DNA of 64,000 bases from NCBI RefSeq assembly GCF_949987535.1, contig NC_080067.1, forward strand, positions 58,214,405-58,278,404, given 5' to 3'. Position 1 is the stretch's first letter; each line of letters opens with the position of its first letter. The position numbers were made by a program, and so were the translations under genes. This stretch comes from Balaenoptera acutorostrata (lineage: Eukaryota; Chordata; Mammalia; Artiodactyla; Balaenopteridae). Shown here piece after piece: positions 21,641-32,716 of the stretch. Under the pieces are notes generated by a model. It was not told where the DNA came from. It saw only the letters and a list, made by a program, of their open reading frames with translations, and made no database searches.

Positions 21641-22307
21641 AAGTAGTACCTATGCACACTAGAAATGTGACTGTTTGAACACAGAATGCTCCACCCAAAG
21701 AGAATACAAGCAAAGGCCATAAGGTGGGATGAGCTTGGTTGTTCTAAGAGAAAGAAAGGCCGAAAAGCTAAAACATAGCAAGAGGTCTAAAAGCTGGGAA
21801 ACAGCTAGATCAGATAGAGCCTTTAGGACCTTTGAAATCGTGATCAGGATGAGAAGCACATGATTGTATGTACTACACTTAATTGTCAGTAACCTTCAAA
21901 TACATATATATTAATTTATATCAGTAATATATGTTGATAATAAATATTAATACATTATAATGCATAGTTATGTATTACAAAATGTATAATACATGTCATT
22001 ATATAGACTAGAGATATAAAATAATTTATAATTTATAAGATAATAAAATTATATATATATTATTTATAGACTGCTACAGACTACATAGAACAGGGAGACA
22101 ATTGAAGCCACAGTTAGCCACTGGGAAATTTGTGTTTTACGAAAACTCCAAGCTCTGAAACCAAAGTGAAGAGAACCACAGAAGCTAAGGTGCTATGATT
22201 GATGTTTGGCCATAATTTTACAATTATTATTCCTGCATCATAAGATGCAATTGCTTTCCCCCAAGATGTCACCTCTAATCATCTCTCTGCTCCAAATGGC
22301 CTCGGTG
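21641..22307. other. Unique sequence with AT-rich tract
   Basis: An AT-rich low-complexity region lies at 21900-22070 (TATATA, ATTTATAA and TAATACAT units). No gene signature was seen; the minus-strand frame at 21659-21859 is unsupported. Confidence 0.5.
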
Positions 22308-22311
22308 GTTG

Positions 22312-22893
22312 TGTAGCCTGGCTAAGAAGTAGCCAGCAGAGACTTGTATTATATTAAAATCTAGCTTTCTTTATTCAGGGTAAACTTTGTGGGGCGCTGA
22401 TGGAGATGATTGGGGTCGAAAGCCTCTCTCGACAGCACACCTGTCGGCACAACCACAGAGAAATAGTTTAAGTATGAATTTATGGTCAGCTATTAGTTCC
22501 CAAACAGGCCCCCTTACACAGAGTGTAGGGAGAAACTGAAGAAAAAGGCAGACCACTCCAGATTGGTAGATGGCAGATTTAATTAGCAAGGAAACTTCCT
22601 TACAAGGCTCCTCTTGGGTGGCCACAAGAAGAATAGATCTTTACACCCCTCCTACCAGCATCTTAAAAGTGTATATAGAGGCCTTACCTGGGTTCAGTCA
22701 CGAATACTGTCCAGATGGTCTCAGCGACACATCGCTGTCTCAAGGCTGCGCCCTTGAAAATGGCTCCCGCTGTGGGAACAGTGGGCAGAATGTACATTCC
22801 AAGGACGGGGTGGGGGGGGTGAGGCACCTCTAATGGCCCAGGTCCAGTTCTCAGGACAAAGCGGTCACGTCTTCTCAATTACCTCCTCCAACA
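22312..22893 (-). mobile_element. Solo LTR of an endogenous retrovirus (probable class I)
   Basis: A 582-bp segment, GC-richer than its surroundings, is bounded by TG...CA on either strand. It starts TGTTGGAGGAGGTAATTGAG on the minus strand (from 22893) and ends GCCAGGCTACA (22312). A candidate 4-bp target duplication flanks it (GTTG at 22308-22311, GTTA at 22894-22897, one mismatch). On the minus strand a TATATA motif lies near 22677 and an AATAAA signal lies near 22373, in LTR order. There is no internal gag-pol-env sequence next to it, which suggests LTR-LTR recombination. Frames at 22371-22878 lie within it. The family name is not established. Confidence 0.7.
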
Positions 22894-22897
22894 GTTA

Positions 22898-23415
22898 TTT
22901 AAAGCTCCAGTGTGTTTATTTTTCTCCATCAGACACGAATTTAGGATTTGTTAGCAAACTCTTCACAGCAGAAATTAATTACTGATTAAACAACATCTAC
23001 AGAGCTGAATAAAGCAATGTTGCTTGATTAATTAATGTGTCTACCTTGTATTCATAGAAGGTAGAAGGCGTGTAAGATAAAATAGACAAAATAGTTAAAC
23101 AAAAAGACATCGAAGAAACATATTGCACTTTTTTTTAAATGAGGCATCAGTCTTAAATCTCTGACATTGCTGCTTGCATTTTGCAGCACATTGATTTTAT
23201 TCTAATAACATTCTCTGTTTTAAAGTACCTAAAAATTCCCTGAAATTTAAGATACTACCATTATTCTTAGCTTGTAAAATTATAATACATTTTAGTAATT
23301 TTTTTGCACTATAAAGCTAAAGGAACATAATGTATTTAAAAAGATGTTTAAATCTAAACTCTGTATCTACCTAAACTAGTAACACAATTTCATTAAATAT
23401 TATCAGCTCTAACAG
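22898..23415. other. Unique sequence, homeobox-type motifs
   Basis: It contains AATTAATTACTGATTAAAC (near 22973) and GATTAATTAATG (near 23026), AT-core motifs bound by homeodomain proteins. There is no gene. It could be regulatory, but AT-rich DNA yields such motifs by chance. Confidence 0.4.
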
Positions 23416-23429
23416 GTGGAGACAATATG

Positions 23430-23610
23430 CTCTAGTGCAGTGGCTGTAAACTTTTTGACCAAATTTTCAGTAAGAGAATATTTTACATTATTCCTACCAT
23501 GTACATGCACATGTTTACACATGTATATACACACACACACAAATCTTATAACTGCATCAAAAGTTTCAGAATCAAAATTTACCACTAATATATACAGGTG
23601 CCAAAATATA
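23430..23610. mobile_element. Possible hAT-type DNA transposon remnant
   Basis: GTGCAGTGGCTGTAAACTTT, TTGACCA and CAGTAAGAGAATATTTTACA resemble the head of ancient hAT (Charlie/MER-type) elements ('ctcaaactttttgacc ... cagtaagaaatacattttaca'). A GGTGCCAAAATATAACC block follows near 23597. It is badly eroded. Confidence 0.45.
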
Positions 23611-23614
23611 ACCT

Positions 23615-23735
23615 ATTCTATTAATCTATTCTATTCTATTCTATTCTACTCTCCTCTATTCTTTTTTTCCTTCTTTCCTTCTTTTATTCTTTCCAGTCTT
23701 TTTTTTTTTTAATTTTTTTTCTTTCTTGTCTTTCT
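23615..23735. repeat. (TTCTA)n and polypyrimidine tract
   Basis: About five TTCTA pentamers at 23617-23650 are followed by CT-rich DNA and a poly(T) run at 23699-23720. The plus strand is almost purine-free from 23648 to 23735. Confidence 0.9.
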
Positions 23736-23737
23736 TT

Positions 23738-23960
23738 CACACTGTTTTAGTGGTTAAGAAACATGACTCTGAAATCAAACAGAAGTGGCCTCAAGACGAC
23801 TTCACCACTTTCAGACCTTAGGGAAGTTATTTAATCTGTAGCTGTAAAATGTGGGTATGCTTCATATGGATTTTGTGAGATTAAATGAAATAATGCATAT
23901 AAAGATATCAGCACTATTTTATAACCAGTAGTAATTGCTCAGTAAATGTTAGGTATCAAT
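23738..23960 (+). mobile_element. MIR SINE (sense, near full length)
   Basis: Nearly the whole MIR is present: TTTTAGTGGTTAAGAAACAT (head), ACTCTGAAATCAAACAGAAG, CTTAGGGAAGTTATTTAATC, GAGATTAAATGAAATAATGC, and a TTGCTCAGTAAATGTTAGGT 3' end. It is about 220 bp. Confidence 0.85.
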
Positions 23961-24599
23961 AAAAGTGTTAGTAGTTTGAATTTTACATCAAACCAAATAC
24001 TTTCAAATATTTGAAGATAATTCAAATAAAATTTGTTGTTATACAATAGCTGACATGAATCTGAATTACAAAAAGCGGGCCTTTAAAAAAAGTAATCCCT
24101 AATCTATGGTATACTCTTTTCCTTAGTAGGGTTTACATAGAACAGGTTTATGAGAGAAAGAAAATTCGGTTCATGGACACTGTGCTTTAACAAGGGTGAA
24201 AAACACCTTTTTAAGCAGAATTGAAAACTTTGTTTCTTCAAGACGTTTTATGGATATAGATACCCAGTGAAACCCCCCAATAGTTGAGATTGGCTTTACC
24301 ATTCATCCCCAGTTACAGAAACAGCATTCCAAATGTAGCCAGTATTTTTTATTCACGCCAAACTACAATTAACACCATAGACTATTAAGTTGAACTGGGC
24401 TGCGTGTAAGGATGTCATGAGTTGCTGTAAGTGTTCCCAGAGCCTGGAGAAGTTCTCTTTAGACCCAAGGAAGGCAAGTCACGTACAGTGGGGCCTGCGT
24501 GGAATCAGAGCGCAAGGGTGTCCCCTACAGGCCTACCGAGCGACAGCAAGTCGTTGGCATGAGAAGTGTAGGCTCCCTGTTGCCAGCTCTTCTGATTTT
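23961..24599. other. Unique sequence with a small GC-richer patch
   Basis: The patch at 24420-24560 is GC-richer with several CpGs. Frames at 24390-24617 and 24505-24708 oppose each other and show no family resemblance. No gene is called. Confidence 0.45.
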
Positions 24600-24760
24600 T
24601 TTTACAAAAAGGACTGAAAATCTGGATTTTTTTGTAATAGCTTCCTATCTCTAGGTTCTGGCAAATAATCTTTAAAATATTACACACTGTGTGGGCAAAA
24701 CAAAACACACTGCTAGCTGGATCTGGCCCATGAGGTGCTAGTTTAGAGGCTGTGATGTAA
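24600..24760. mobile_element. hAT MER5/Charlie-type remnant
   Basis: GCTGGATCTGGCCCATGAGG followed by TGCTAGTTTAGAGGCTGTGA is the eroded end of MER5-type elements, normally 'ccagatttggcccacgggcc' and 'gtagtttgccgacccctg'. The part upstream (GGCAAATAATCTTTAAAAT, TGTGTGGGCAAAAC) is consistent but weak. Confidence 0.55.
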
Positions 24761-25774
24761 TTCAGCCTGAAGATGTGTACTTGCTGAAACCAGAGGAAGG
24801 GAGGGTGTGGGAATTAATTAGATTATTGTGAATAAGAGTTTCTTAATATATTTGGAAAGACCTCCACTTCAAACACTGCATATGAATAATACATGATAAT
24901 GACATGAATATTATTGTACTTTAAACATAAATGTACTACCACGTTAAAATAGCTTCTAAGTCCTCCTCTTGTTCTTAGTTGCAAAACAAATTTGCATGCC
25001 CCAATTACCAACATTCTGGTGTACATTTAGCAGAAGAACACTTCTACAAAAGAATGTGTGTCGTTCAATGAAGAATGTGACATAACAGGGTTTCAAGCTA
25101 CTGAACTGAACAATGAATTTTTAATTTTGTCAGTGACAAACATCAGCTATTCTCCAATTTGATTAAGGGGTATGGGTGTTTTCCCACTTTTGCACCTTTT
25201 TTCTAATTAACAAAAAAGGCCTTAGGAAAATGTGTCACTTATGAATGTACTGTTTTTCTATTCAGTTTCACTAATTTAGATTTCAAAAGTGACATAATAT
25301 GTCCTGGACAATCTTACAGAAGCCATACATTATCTATAGAAGTTATAGGGTAAAAGTAATGATTCCTAGATGGGAGGTATTTCCCCATTACCTATATATG
25401 CATAAATAAATAAATATAAATTTACGAAATTGTCCCCTAGCTAATTTGGAAATATATAACAAATTACCATGATCCAATAGCTACACTTACATTTTTTTCT
25501 CTACTTCCCACTCTTTTGCCTATATTCCTTTAAATTCATTTTCAGTAACATATAATTAATACTCAGCAGCATGACTGAATTTACTAGCAATTAATCGTGT
25601 CCTCCCACTTAAGTATACAGATCTTGATAATTCAGATACCATCTACATGTATACATGTATTCTAAGAAATTTTACATGTTATAAAATCCAAGTAGGATTA
25701 TTAAATAGGGGTCAAAGATATTAAGCTATTAAGAATTATTGAAGACTCTATAATAACTATTTGTGTGGTTTCAA
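24761..25774. other. No recognisable feature
   Basis: Unique AT-rich sequence. The minus-strand frame at 24823-25026 is short and unsupported. Confidence 0.5.
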
Positions 25775-25865
25775 CCCTTCATTAATTCATCAAATATTTA
25801 CTTAGCACCTGCTGTATGCCTGACCGAAGTATAAGTGTGAACAATACAGCAGTAAAGCTTTTATT
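25775..25865 (-). mobile_element. L2-like 3' end (antisense)
   Basis: CATTAATTCATCAAATATTT is followed by ACTTAGCACCTGCTGTATGC and a GAACAATACAGCAG block. This is the antisense L2 terminus ('tttattgagcacctactgtatgcc'). Confidence 0.65.
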
Positions 25866-26419
25866 ACTTATACTACACATTTCCACAATTATATTATTCT
25901 GCTATTATAGACCTGCCAAATGAAGTACAGGTTGCCATAGTATACCATTTGAAACCTGTTGCAACAGTACATAAGCTCTTTCTGGGATTTTTCCCTACTC
26001 TTCTTGTATGTACACTAATAGAATACTTGTATTTTCAAGGACCTGGTGAATAACGACATTCTTAAGGTGTGATTTCATCCAGCAGTCATGACCTCATCTA
26101 GCTCTCATATTTTTATGTTTAATAAGAAGGAAAACTTTTCAGATAACATTAAACCCCTCCCTAATTTCCACCAGGGTTCAATTGGCCAGAATTGGACTCC
26201 AGTGATGCCCTAGCCAGAACTATTGGGCAATCACCAGTATCATCTGCCACAAACACTTATTGTAACCCAAATTTAACATCCTCTCTTAAATCTTCATCTT
26301 TGCTCGTATGACTCCTCTGAAATATCTTCTTCTTCTGACGTCTTCACCTGTTAAAAACCTACGTTTCAGTAGCCAACTGAAACTTATCCTGAAGTTTGCA
26401 TACACCTCTCCTTCCCAAA
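25866..26419. other. Mostly unrecognised; possibly eroded L2
   Basis: No clear landmarks. Composition and the adjoining L2 3' end suggest an eroded L2 body in the second half. Confidence 0.35.
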
Positions 26420-26660
26420 GAAAAGAACTTCTGTATTTTGAACATTTAGTCTGTCCCTATCTTCTTCTCTAATTTTTCTGCTTTGTTTAATAGTTATTAC
26501 CCTGTATATAACCATTGTGTCTTCATTTGCATATCAAATAAACATCCTTGAATGTAAAGACAATTAGGTTTTTATTTTTTATGGCTCTCAAACCTTTCAT
26601 TACTTTCTGTAAATGATATAGGCCCTGAACAAATATTTGATAAACTGAATAAAATTCAAA
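26420..26660 (+). mobile_element. L2 3' end (sense)
   Basis: AACATCCTTGAATGTAAAGA is the eroded 'gaatgtaagctccttgaggg' zone. It is followed by ACTTTCTGTAAATGATATAG and CCCTGAACAAATATTTGATA with an AACTGAATAAA end, as in L2. Confidence 0.55.
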
Positions 26661-28394
26661 AATTTTAACCCAAGGAATTCTAAAAATATTTGAAGTGATT
26701 TATAAGTCAAAACCAGAACAACATATGATAGATAACAGGTCACTTGTCTTTAACAGCATTTTCCACATTGCAGGTACTCTCCTCTGCCTTTGAATATCCT
26801 GGGCCGTAGACGTGTCTTCCCCAAGTCTGGAAACATTTCTACTGCTCACATAATTCCCTCTTCCTTTTCTAAGTGTATGTCTAACAGAGCAGGGCTGTGA
26901 TATCATATATTGGCAAGTGGTGGCCTTTACACATAGAAATCAACAAAAGCAATCTTCGTTTTGAAACAGTGAGTTACATAAAAGAAGTTAATTCCTCACT
27001 TTCACTTATACAAGCTTAGAAAAAGCTGTTTTATATTTTATATATATATATATAATGTTTTGCTGTCTATCTATTGATTATCAATCGATCTCTACATGCT
27101 AACATTTAAAAATTTTACTTTCTACCTTCATTACCTCCTGACAACCTCCACAGGCGTTGGAAATAGTTTCTCATGTTGAACATGCTGATCGTGTGCAAAA
27201 TCTTTCAAACATTCTTCTGACATCTCAGCCATAGTATGTGTGTGTTTGCATTTCTCTGGAATGTTGAATTGTCCTCAGGCCTCTAAGGTAGAACATATTT
27301 ATGTTCCCAAATAAATTTCTCATAAGAACTGATCACAGACAGATTAAGTTCCCATGAATCTCTGGAATATTTGTTCTTTGTAAACTTTTACATAGCCTCC
27401 AGAAAACATGCACAGCTTGGTACAGACTTATTCAGATCATTGTGTTCTGTTGATGGACTTCTTTGTGAGATCTAGTGCTAAAAAGTTTTTTGCCTCAAGG
27501 ACTGAGTGACTGATTTAGATGAAATATGCTGCCTGAACCATTGTGTATTAAATGAGATCCAGATATTCCTAAAGTCTTTGAACAGAGTTCCTCTTCTCTT
27601 TAGCTGATTCCCACACTGCAAATGGACAAAAGATTTATTTCAAAAACCCATTTCATAGTTAAAAGTTAGCTGAGAAAAAGAATATCTCATGAACATTTAT
27701 TTTTTGGACCTCGTAATAGAAAAAAAATGGCTATGAAGGAAAGAATACACATACAAAAACACCTCTGTATATCAGTTCTCATATCAAAACTTTAAGAAAA
27801 GGCTTCAATCACAAACCATGTGCAAAAGCAGCCAACCAAAATAGGTCTGATTTTTTTATTCTTCTGAATTGCAAAATACAATGGTGGGAAATAAAAATTA
27901 TTAACTAAAACGCTAAACTACTTAGAGAAAAGTAGAACTAAACTTTTCATCTAGGCCTGCCCCAAATGTACCATATACTATTCAGATAGCAGAATGTACT
28001 TATAATATCTATCTACCTACCTACCTACCTACTTATCTATATTTCTATATCTATAAATGTATCATCTGAACCATATTTAGCATACTTAGGATTCTTCACC
28101 AGAAGGAAAGAACAGATGTTCTCAATTTCGATGAAACAATAAAATAATTTAAAGATGAATAATATTTTGCTCACCAAATATATTAGTTTTAAAGGACATA
28201 TCATTTAGGCCTTCATATATAGTATTCATTGAGGATCCAGAGAGTTCTATCATATTATGGGAAAGCTTTAAACAATTCTATACTCAAGTACGAAATCCAG
28301 ATAATTAATGTAACATGATGATCCTAAACCATCTACTCGTATGTACCACCTGCTGTGACCACTGTCTATTCCCGCTGGCATTAGCCAGTATGGT
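26661..28394. other. Unique sequence with small microsatellites
   Basis: A (TA)n run lies at 27036-27053. A (CTAC)n/(CTAT)n tetranucleotide run lies at 28008-28045. No gene or dispersed repeat was recognised; the minus-strand frame at 26700-26906 is unsupported. Confidence 0.5.
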
Positions 28395-28760
28395 CATTTT
28401 TAAAAGTCTATAAAATCATTTTACTCATCTGCTTATAAGTCTACAATAGCTTTTCATGCGTTTAGAATAAAATGCAAATTCCTTGCCAGTCTCTACTAGT
28501 TTCTGTATGATCTAGCCCTTGCCTACCTTTCCAACTTTACCTCATTCTTTCGTCTCCCTGTCTCACTACACTCCAGGCAGCCTGAAAACACCAGCTCACA
28601 TGTTTGTCTTCCACATGGGCAACTAGGTTCTTCTGTTGGTGACTTCTCTATCTTCAAGTCTTAGTTTAAGTGGTCCTCCCTTGAAGAGGTTTATCTCTAA
28701 AACGTTACTCTCTTGCATCTTCCCCAGCATGTCCTAGAACTTACCACAATTTATAATTTT
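28395..28760 (+). mobile_element. L2 LINE remnant (sense)
   Basis: TACAATAGCTTTTCATGCGT, AATGCAAATTCCTTGCC, TGTATGATCTAGCCCTTGCC, TACCTTTCCAACTTTACCTC and CTTCAAGTCTTAGTTTAAGT follow the L2 3' region in order ('ccctccagtggcttcccat', 'tggcctgcctacctttccagcctc', 'aactcagctcaaatgtc'). Confidence 0.7.
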
Positions 28761-29012
28761 GACAAATTATGACAGCTGTATTTTATAGGCCAATGGTCAA
28801 TGTAATGTGTGTACTTAATATAAGCAAGGTAACATTTCAAGGACAATTTTAAACTCAATTTCCCTCAGGTTTGAAAAAAAATGTATAGGTAGATGTGGTG
28901 ATATTCACTTTCCCAAACGTATTTAAATTACCCATAGGTATAGATATATGCAGCATTTTGCTTACAGAGCAAATTATACTGAAAACAGTATATAGTCTGG
29001 CTAGTCTTATCT
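28761..29012. other. No recognisable feature
   Basis: Unique AT-rich sequence. Confidence 0.5.
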
Positions 29013-29101
29013 TTTATCTTAGTTCCTCAACCAGGGATTGAACCCAGGCCCCCTACAGCGGAAACGAGGAGTCCTAACCACTGAACAACCAGGGAATTCC
29101 C
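29013..29101 (-). mobile_element. Short CHR-family SINE, tRNA-like head only
   Basis: On the minus strand it starts GGGAATTCCCTGGTTGTTCA. It carries GTGGTTAGGACTCC, a B-box-like GGGTTCAATCCCTGG, and GAGGAACTAAGAT before an A-rich segment. It is a different subfamily from the three longer antisense SINEs and stops just after the tRNA-related region, so it is about 90 bp. Flanking CTTATCTTTT and ATCTTTATCT could be a degraded target duplication. Confidence 0.8.
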
Positions 29102-31748
29102 ATCTTTATCTATAATGTCAACTGTACAACTTAATAATTACATTCATATTTATACTTAATTTTTCATGATTTTAAAATAGCAAACATCTTTGAAATGCTT
29201 ATGATTTTATTAAATTTAAATTGAATTGAAGTTGGCACATTATCACAGAATAAAACTACAATATGTTGTAGGATATATATATATTTTTAAATCAGCTGCA
29301 CTTTGAACCATAAGGATTTAAAATTTTTAAGTGAGTGCTGTTTATATTTTTATGTTTATATGTTTATATATATTTTATGGAGTAGCATTTTCAATTATCA
29401 AATTTCAATTGCCAAATGGTTATTTTTAAAGTTTTTTTTTTTTCTTAAACAGTACTAGATTATAATAGCTTACAATATTTGGGTACAATCAAATTATCAA
29501 TATAATTTGGATAAGAAATAATGGATGAATATGAATTTAATCACTTCATTTATAAATGCAGATAATGTGAGTGAGTTCATCTGAATTTTGTCCCCTTAAA
29601 GCATCACCATTTTTCCAAACACTAGCCAATTCAAAATGGCTATCCAGGGTTTTCTCTATTTGAGAAAACCCTGGATATCTTTGGCATTTACAGAAGAGTC
29701 ACAACGAAGCCAAAATAAATGGAACTGTGATTCATTTCCATATGTGGTTAATGGCTCATGGCAAAATCTTGAAGGTCTTCACTGAATTATATTAGGTTAT
29801 TAGAGAATTAAGAAGGAGTCTAAAACTATCATTATTCTTTAAGATGGCATATTTTTCTTCTCAAAGCAGAAGTCAGCAGAAGGATCCTGGACGGAAAATG
29901 GATCACAAAAGAGATAGTTTACACTTCATTTTATAAAGAACTTCAATATTAAACTGATTTTAAATAAATTTCTCTCTTAGAGTGATAGTATAATACACTT
30001 TAAGATTCTACAAAGGAAAAATGAGATTGCATTTCTGTGGAATAAGTGGTGACTTTTCCAATTTAATTTAAGGCTCTCTGTCCTCAAGTAAATTGTTCTG
30101 TAGATGACATAAAGAAAGTGGTTTGGTCCTTTCTACACGGGAATTTTCAGATCTTTTATGAAGAAATATTGCTACAAGGAAATTTACTGAACCAGAAAGT
30201 GTAAATGAAGGATCACTTATGAAATGTGTTGAGAGGAGGGCACAATGTGAAATGCTGCTGAACTAAAATGAACTTTGTTTTGTCTCCAGGGCAGCCCTGA
30301 CTTAATGATATGCAGCTATGAGCAGAATAAATCAGACTTTGCACAGAAAATTGGCAATGAAAGCACTTAAAAAGAAACCACAATGTTCTCAAAATAGAAT
30401 CTATATGTGTGTATATGTTTGTGTATATGTGTTTGTGTGTGTATATAAAAGATTTTCATTTTCCTTCCTGAATACATCTGATATATTTGAAACACTTTTG
30501 TTCCTCGGTTATTGAGAGATCAAAAGCCCATCATTTTAACATCAACTAGCATAACTTGAATTTCTTTTTTTATTAAAAAAAAACCTTGCCCTTACTATGT
30601 CTTTTTTCAAAGACAAGACATTGGTGCTCTAGGTGGAGGCTGTTTACGTTTCTTTCTTTTAAGAGATGCCTGACAGCTGCTCCCTGGAGGGGCGCTCGGA
30701 CTTTTTAAATTTTTATTAGGCTATCGTATTTGATATTTGGGCAGTAGACATTAGCCTTTGAGGTGCAGTGTTTGATGGTATGAATCTTTTAAGCTGTAGT
30801 ACTGTGAGAGAAGATTTTACAGATTTGCTACAGACCATTTGCCAGGGGACAATGAAGCATTTGTGAACAATATACAGTGAAAAAAATGCTTGCAAAGTTT
30901 TCACTAGACAATATGGGAAAATCTTACGGGTATGTTTTTCAGGTTTCAATGAGATGTCAAATAGCATAGCTACTAAGGGTGTAATGGATTCTTTTTACCA
31001 TTTAGTTCTCATTTTCAGACAAAAGAAATGTCTCCTTGGCTAGAGTTGTTTTATGTTACAGCAGTAGTATATAGCACAAATTGCAATGAACATAAGCAAG
31101 AACATGCAAAGTGAATAATGAAGTATCAAAATGAATACAAAAAGTAAGGGTGGCAAGAGCTGGAGTGTGTGTGTTCACATTTTTTTGGAATGTAGAGGAA
31201 ACCTTGCATGGTTCTCAGAGAGCAAAGTAGATCTTAGTGAAATCCATTTTATGCGCTTACAGAAAGAATGTTATTCCTTTCATTTTTTTCCTTACAATTG
31301 TTTCCGTCTTCATTTGTAATCTAGCCTTTCCGTGGTAACATAAACTGGCAGGAGGCCAAATTCAAGGCACATGTTGATTATTTTAAGTAGCATGGTACAC
31401 AGGCTGTGAGAAGAAAATTCATCAGCTTTAACCAGCCAAGGCATAAAGAGCAATGGTAGAGGCTTTGGTAAAAAAAAAAAAAAGGTGTGTTTCTTTAATA
31501 AATAATATCATGCTCCGCTTCTCTTCTCCTCGAAGACCTATATGGGGTAAAGACAGCTGAAACATGCTGTGTGCTGGAGAGTGGCTTTAGGAATACCATT
31601 TAAGCCAGTCAGCTGCCGTAATACTACAGTAAGCCTTTTTAACTAACAGCTATTTCCAGAATAGTTCATTTCTCTGGGAAATCTGTCCAGGAGATATTTC
31701 AATTAGGGTCAGCTGGGCTTCCAGAAATATGTTCGCCCTCTTGTGTGG
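29102..31748. other. Unique region with a perfect hairpin and TG tract
   Basis: It holds the hairpin at 29641-29677, a (TG)n/(TATG)n patch at 30404-30446 and an A13 run at 31470-31482. Blocks at 30590-30960 and 31330-31740 are unique and less AT-rich, and could be conserved elements. Frames at 30318-30515, 30716-30967 and 31131-31319 show no family resemblance. Confidence 0.45.
29641..29677. repeat. Perfect 16-bp-stem hairpin
   Basis: TATCCAGGGTTTTCTC (29641-29656) and its exact reverse complement GAGAAAACCCTGGATA (29662-29677) surround a TATTT loop. No repeat family was recognised around it. Confidence 0.95.
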
Positions 31749-32370
31749 TATCTTAGTCAGCTCAGACTGCCATATGCAAATACCATGGACCGGGTGGATT
31801 AAACAGCAGACGTTTACTTCTCATAGTTCTGGAGGCTGGGAAGTTCAAGGTCAAGTTGCCAGCTGATTTGGTTCCCTGATGAGGGCCCCTTGTCAGCCAC
31901 CTTCTCACTGGATCACATTGTGGGGTTGGGGTGGGGCAAAGTGTGAGGGAGAGAGAGAGAGACTGAGAGGGAGAGACAGAGAGAGAAAAGAGAGAGAAAG
32001 AGACAGAAGAGACAGAAGGCAGAGAGAGAGAGACTGAGAGGGAGAGAGAGAGAGAGAAAGAGACAGAAGAGACAGAAGGCAGAGAGAGAGAGACTGAGAG
32101 GGAGAGAGAGAGAGAGAAAAAGAGACAGAAGAGACAGAAGGCAGAGAGAGAGAGAGAGAGACTGAGAGGGAGAGAGAGAGAGAGAGAGAGGAGCTATTTT
32201 GTATCTCTTCCTTAAAAGACACTACTTCCATCATGAGGGTCCCATCTTCACAACCTCATCTTAACCTAATTATCTCCCAAAGGCCCCCATCTCCAAAGAC
32301 CATCACCTTTGGGTTACGGCTTCAACACATGATTTGGGAGAAAGAACAACACAACTTAGTCCATAGCACC
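31749..32370 (-). mobile_element. MLT1-like (ERVL-MaLR) LTR, antisense, with minisatellite inside
   Basis: Antisense MaLR LTR landmarks flank the minisatellite. Left: ATCTTAGTCAGCTCAGACTG, GACCGGGTGGATTAAACAGC and GTTCTGGAGGCTGGGAAGTT. Right: ACAACCTCATCTTAACCTAA, TTATCTCCCAAAGGCCCCCA and GCTTCAACACATGATTTGG. The middle of the LTR is replaced or expanded by the GA-rich tandem repeat at 31947-32190. It is an ancient LTR with no internal region. Confidence 0.7.
31947..32190. repeat. Purine minisatellite, 60-62 bp unit
   Basis: About four copies of a GA-rich unit. The junction GGCAGAGAGAGAGAG recurs at 32018, 32078 and 32140, giving periods of 60 and 62 bp, and each unit has GAGACAGAAGAGACAGAAGG. 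Within units are (GA)n runs. The minus-strand frame at 31905-32234, a Leu/Ser repeat, is its translation and not a gene. Confidence 0.95.
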
Positions 32371-32385
32371 TGGTTTTCTTTTTGA

Positions 32386-32716
32386 CCTATTTTGTTTTTT
32401 TGTTTGTTTTTTTTAATTAATTAATTTATTTATTTATTTTTGGCTGTGTTGGGTCTTCGTTTCTGTGCGAGGGCTTTCTCCAGTTGCGGCAAGTGGGGGC
32501 CACTCTTCATCGCGGTGTGCGGGCCTCTCACTATCGCGGCCTCTCTTGTTGCGGAGCACAGGCTCCAGATGCGCAGGCTCAGTAATTGTGACTCACAGGC
32601 CCAGTTGCTCCGTGGCATGTGGGATCTTCCCAGACCAGGGCTCGAACCCGTGTCCCCTGCATTGGCAGGCGGACTCTCAACCACTGCGCCACCAGGGAAG
32701 CCCTGTTTTGTTTTTT
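32386..32716 (-). mobile_element. CHR-type SINE (antisense, complete)
   Basis: The same subfamily as the copies at 12.8 and 46.7 kb. The body runs on the minus strand from GGGCTTCCCTGGTGGCGCAG (ending at 32702) to the CCAAAAATAAATAAATAAAT tail (about 32420-32441). The B-box-like GGGTTCGAGCCC is intact. The tail is a simple A/TAAA run with no extra sequence. Flanking CCTATTTTGTTTTTT (32386-32400) and CCTGTTTTGTTTTTT (32702-32716) are the probable target duplications. Frames at 32430-32773 are SINE artefacts. Confidence 0.93.

Noticed and set aside
22570..22833. Open frames across the LTR considered as retroviral coding remnants
   Set aside because: They lie wholly inside LTR boundaries and show no gag, pol or env resemblance.
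29641..29677. Hairpin considered as a miRNA gene
   Set aside because: The stem is 16 bp with a 5-nt loop and pairing is not sustained outward, well short of a usual precursor. Kept only as a structural finding.
31947..32190. Regularly spaced repeats considered as a CRISPR array
   Set aside because: Units are contiguous, purine-only and lack unique spacers; it is a minisatellite in a mammalian genome.
31905..32234. 109-codon Leu/Ser-rich frame
   Set aside because: It is the translation of the GA/CT minisatellite, without any non-repetitive protein segment.
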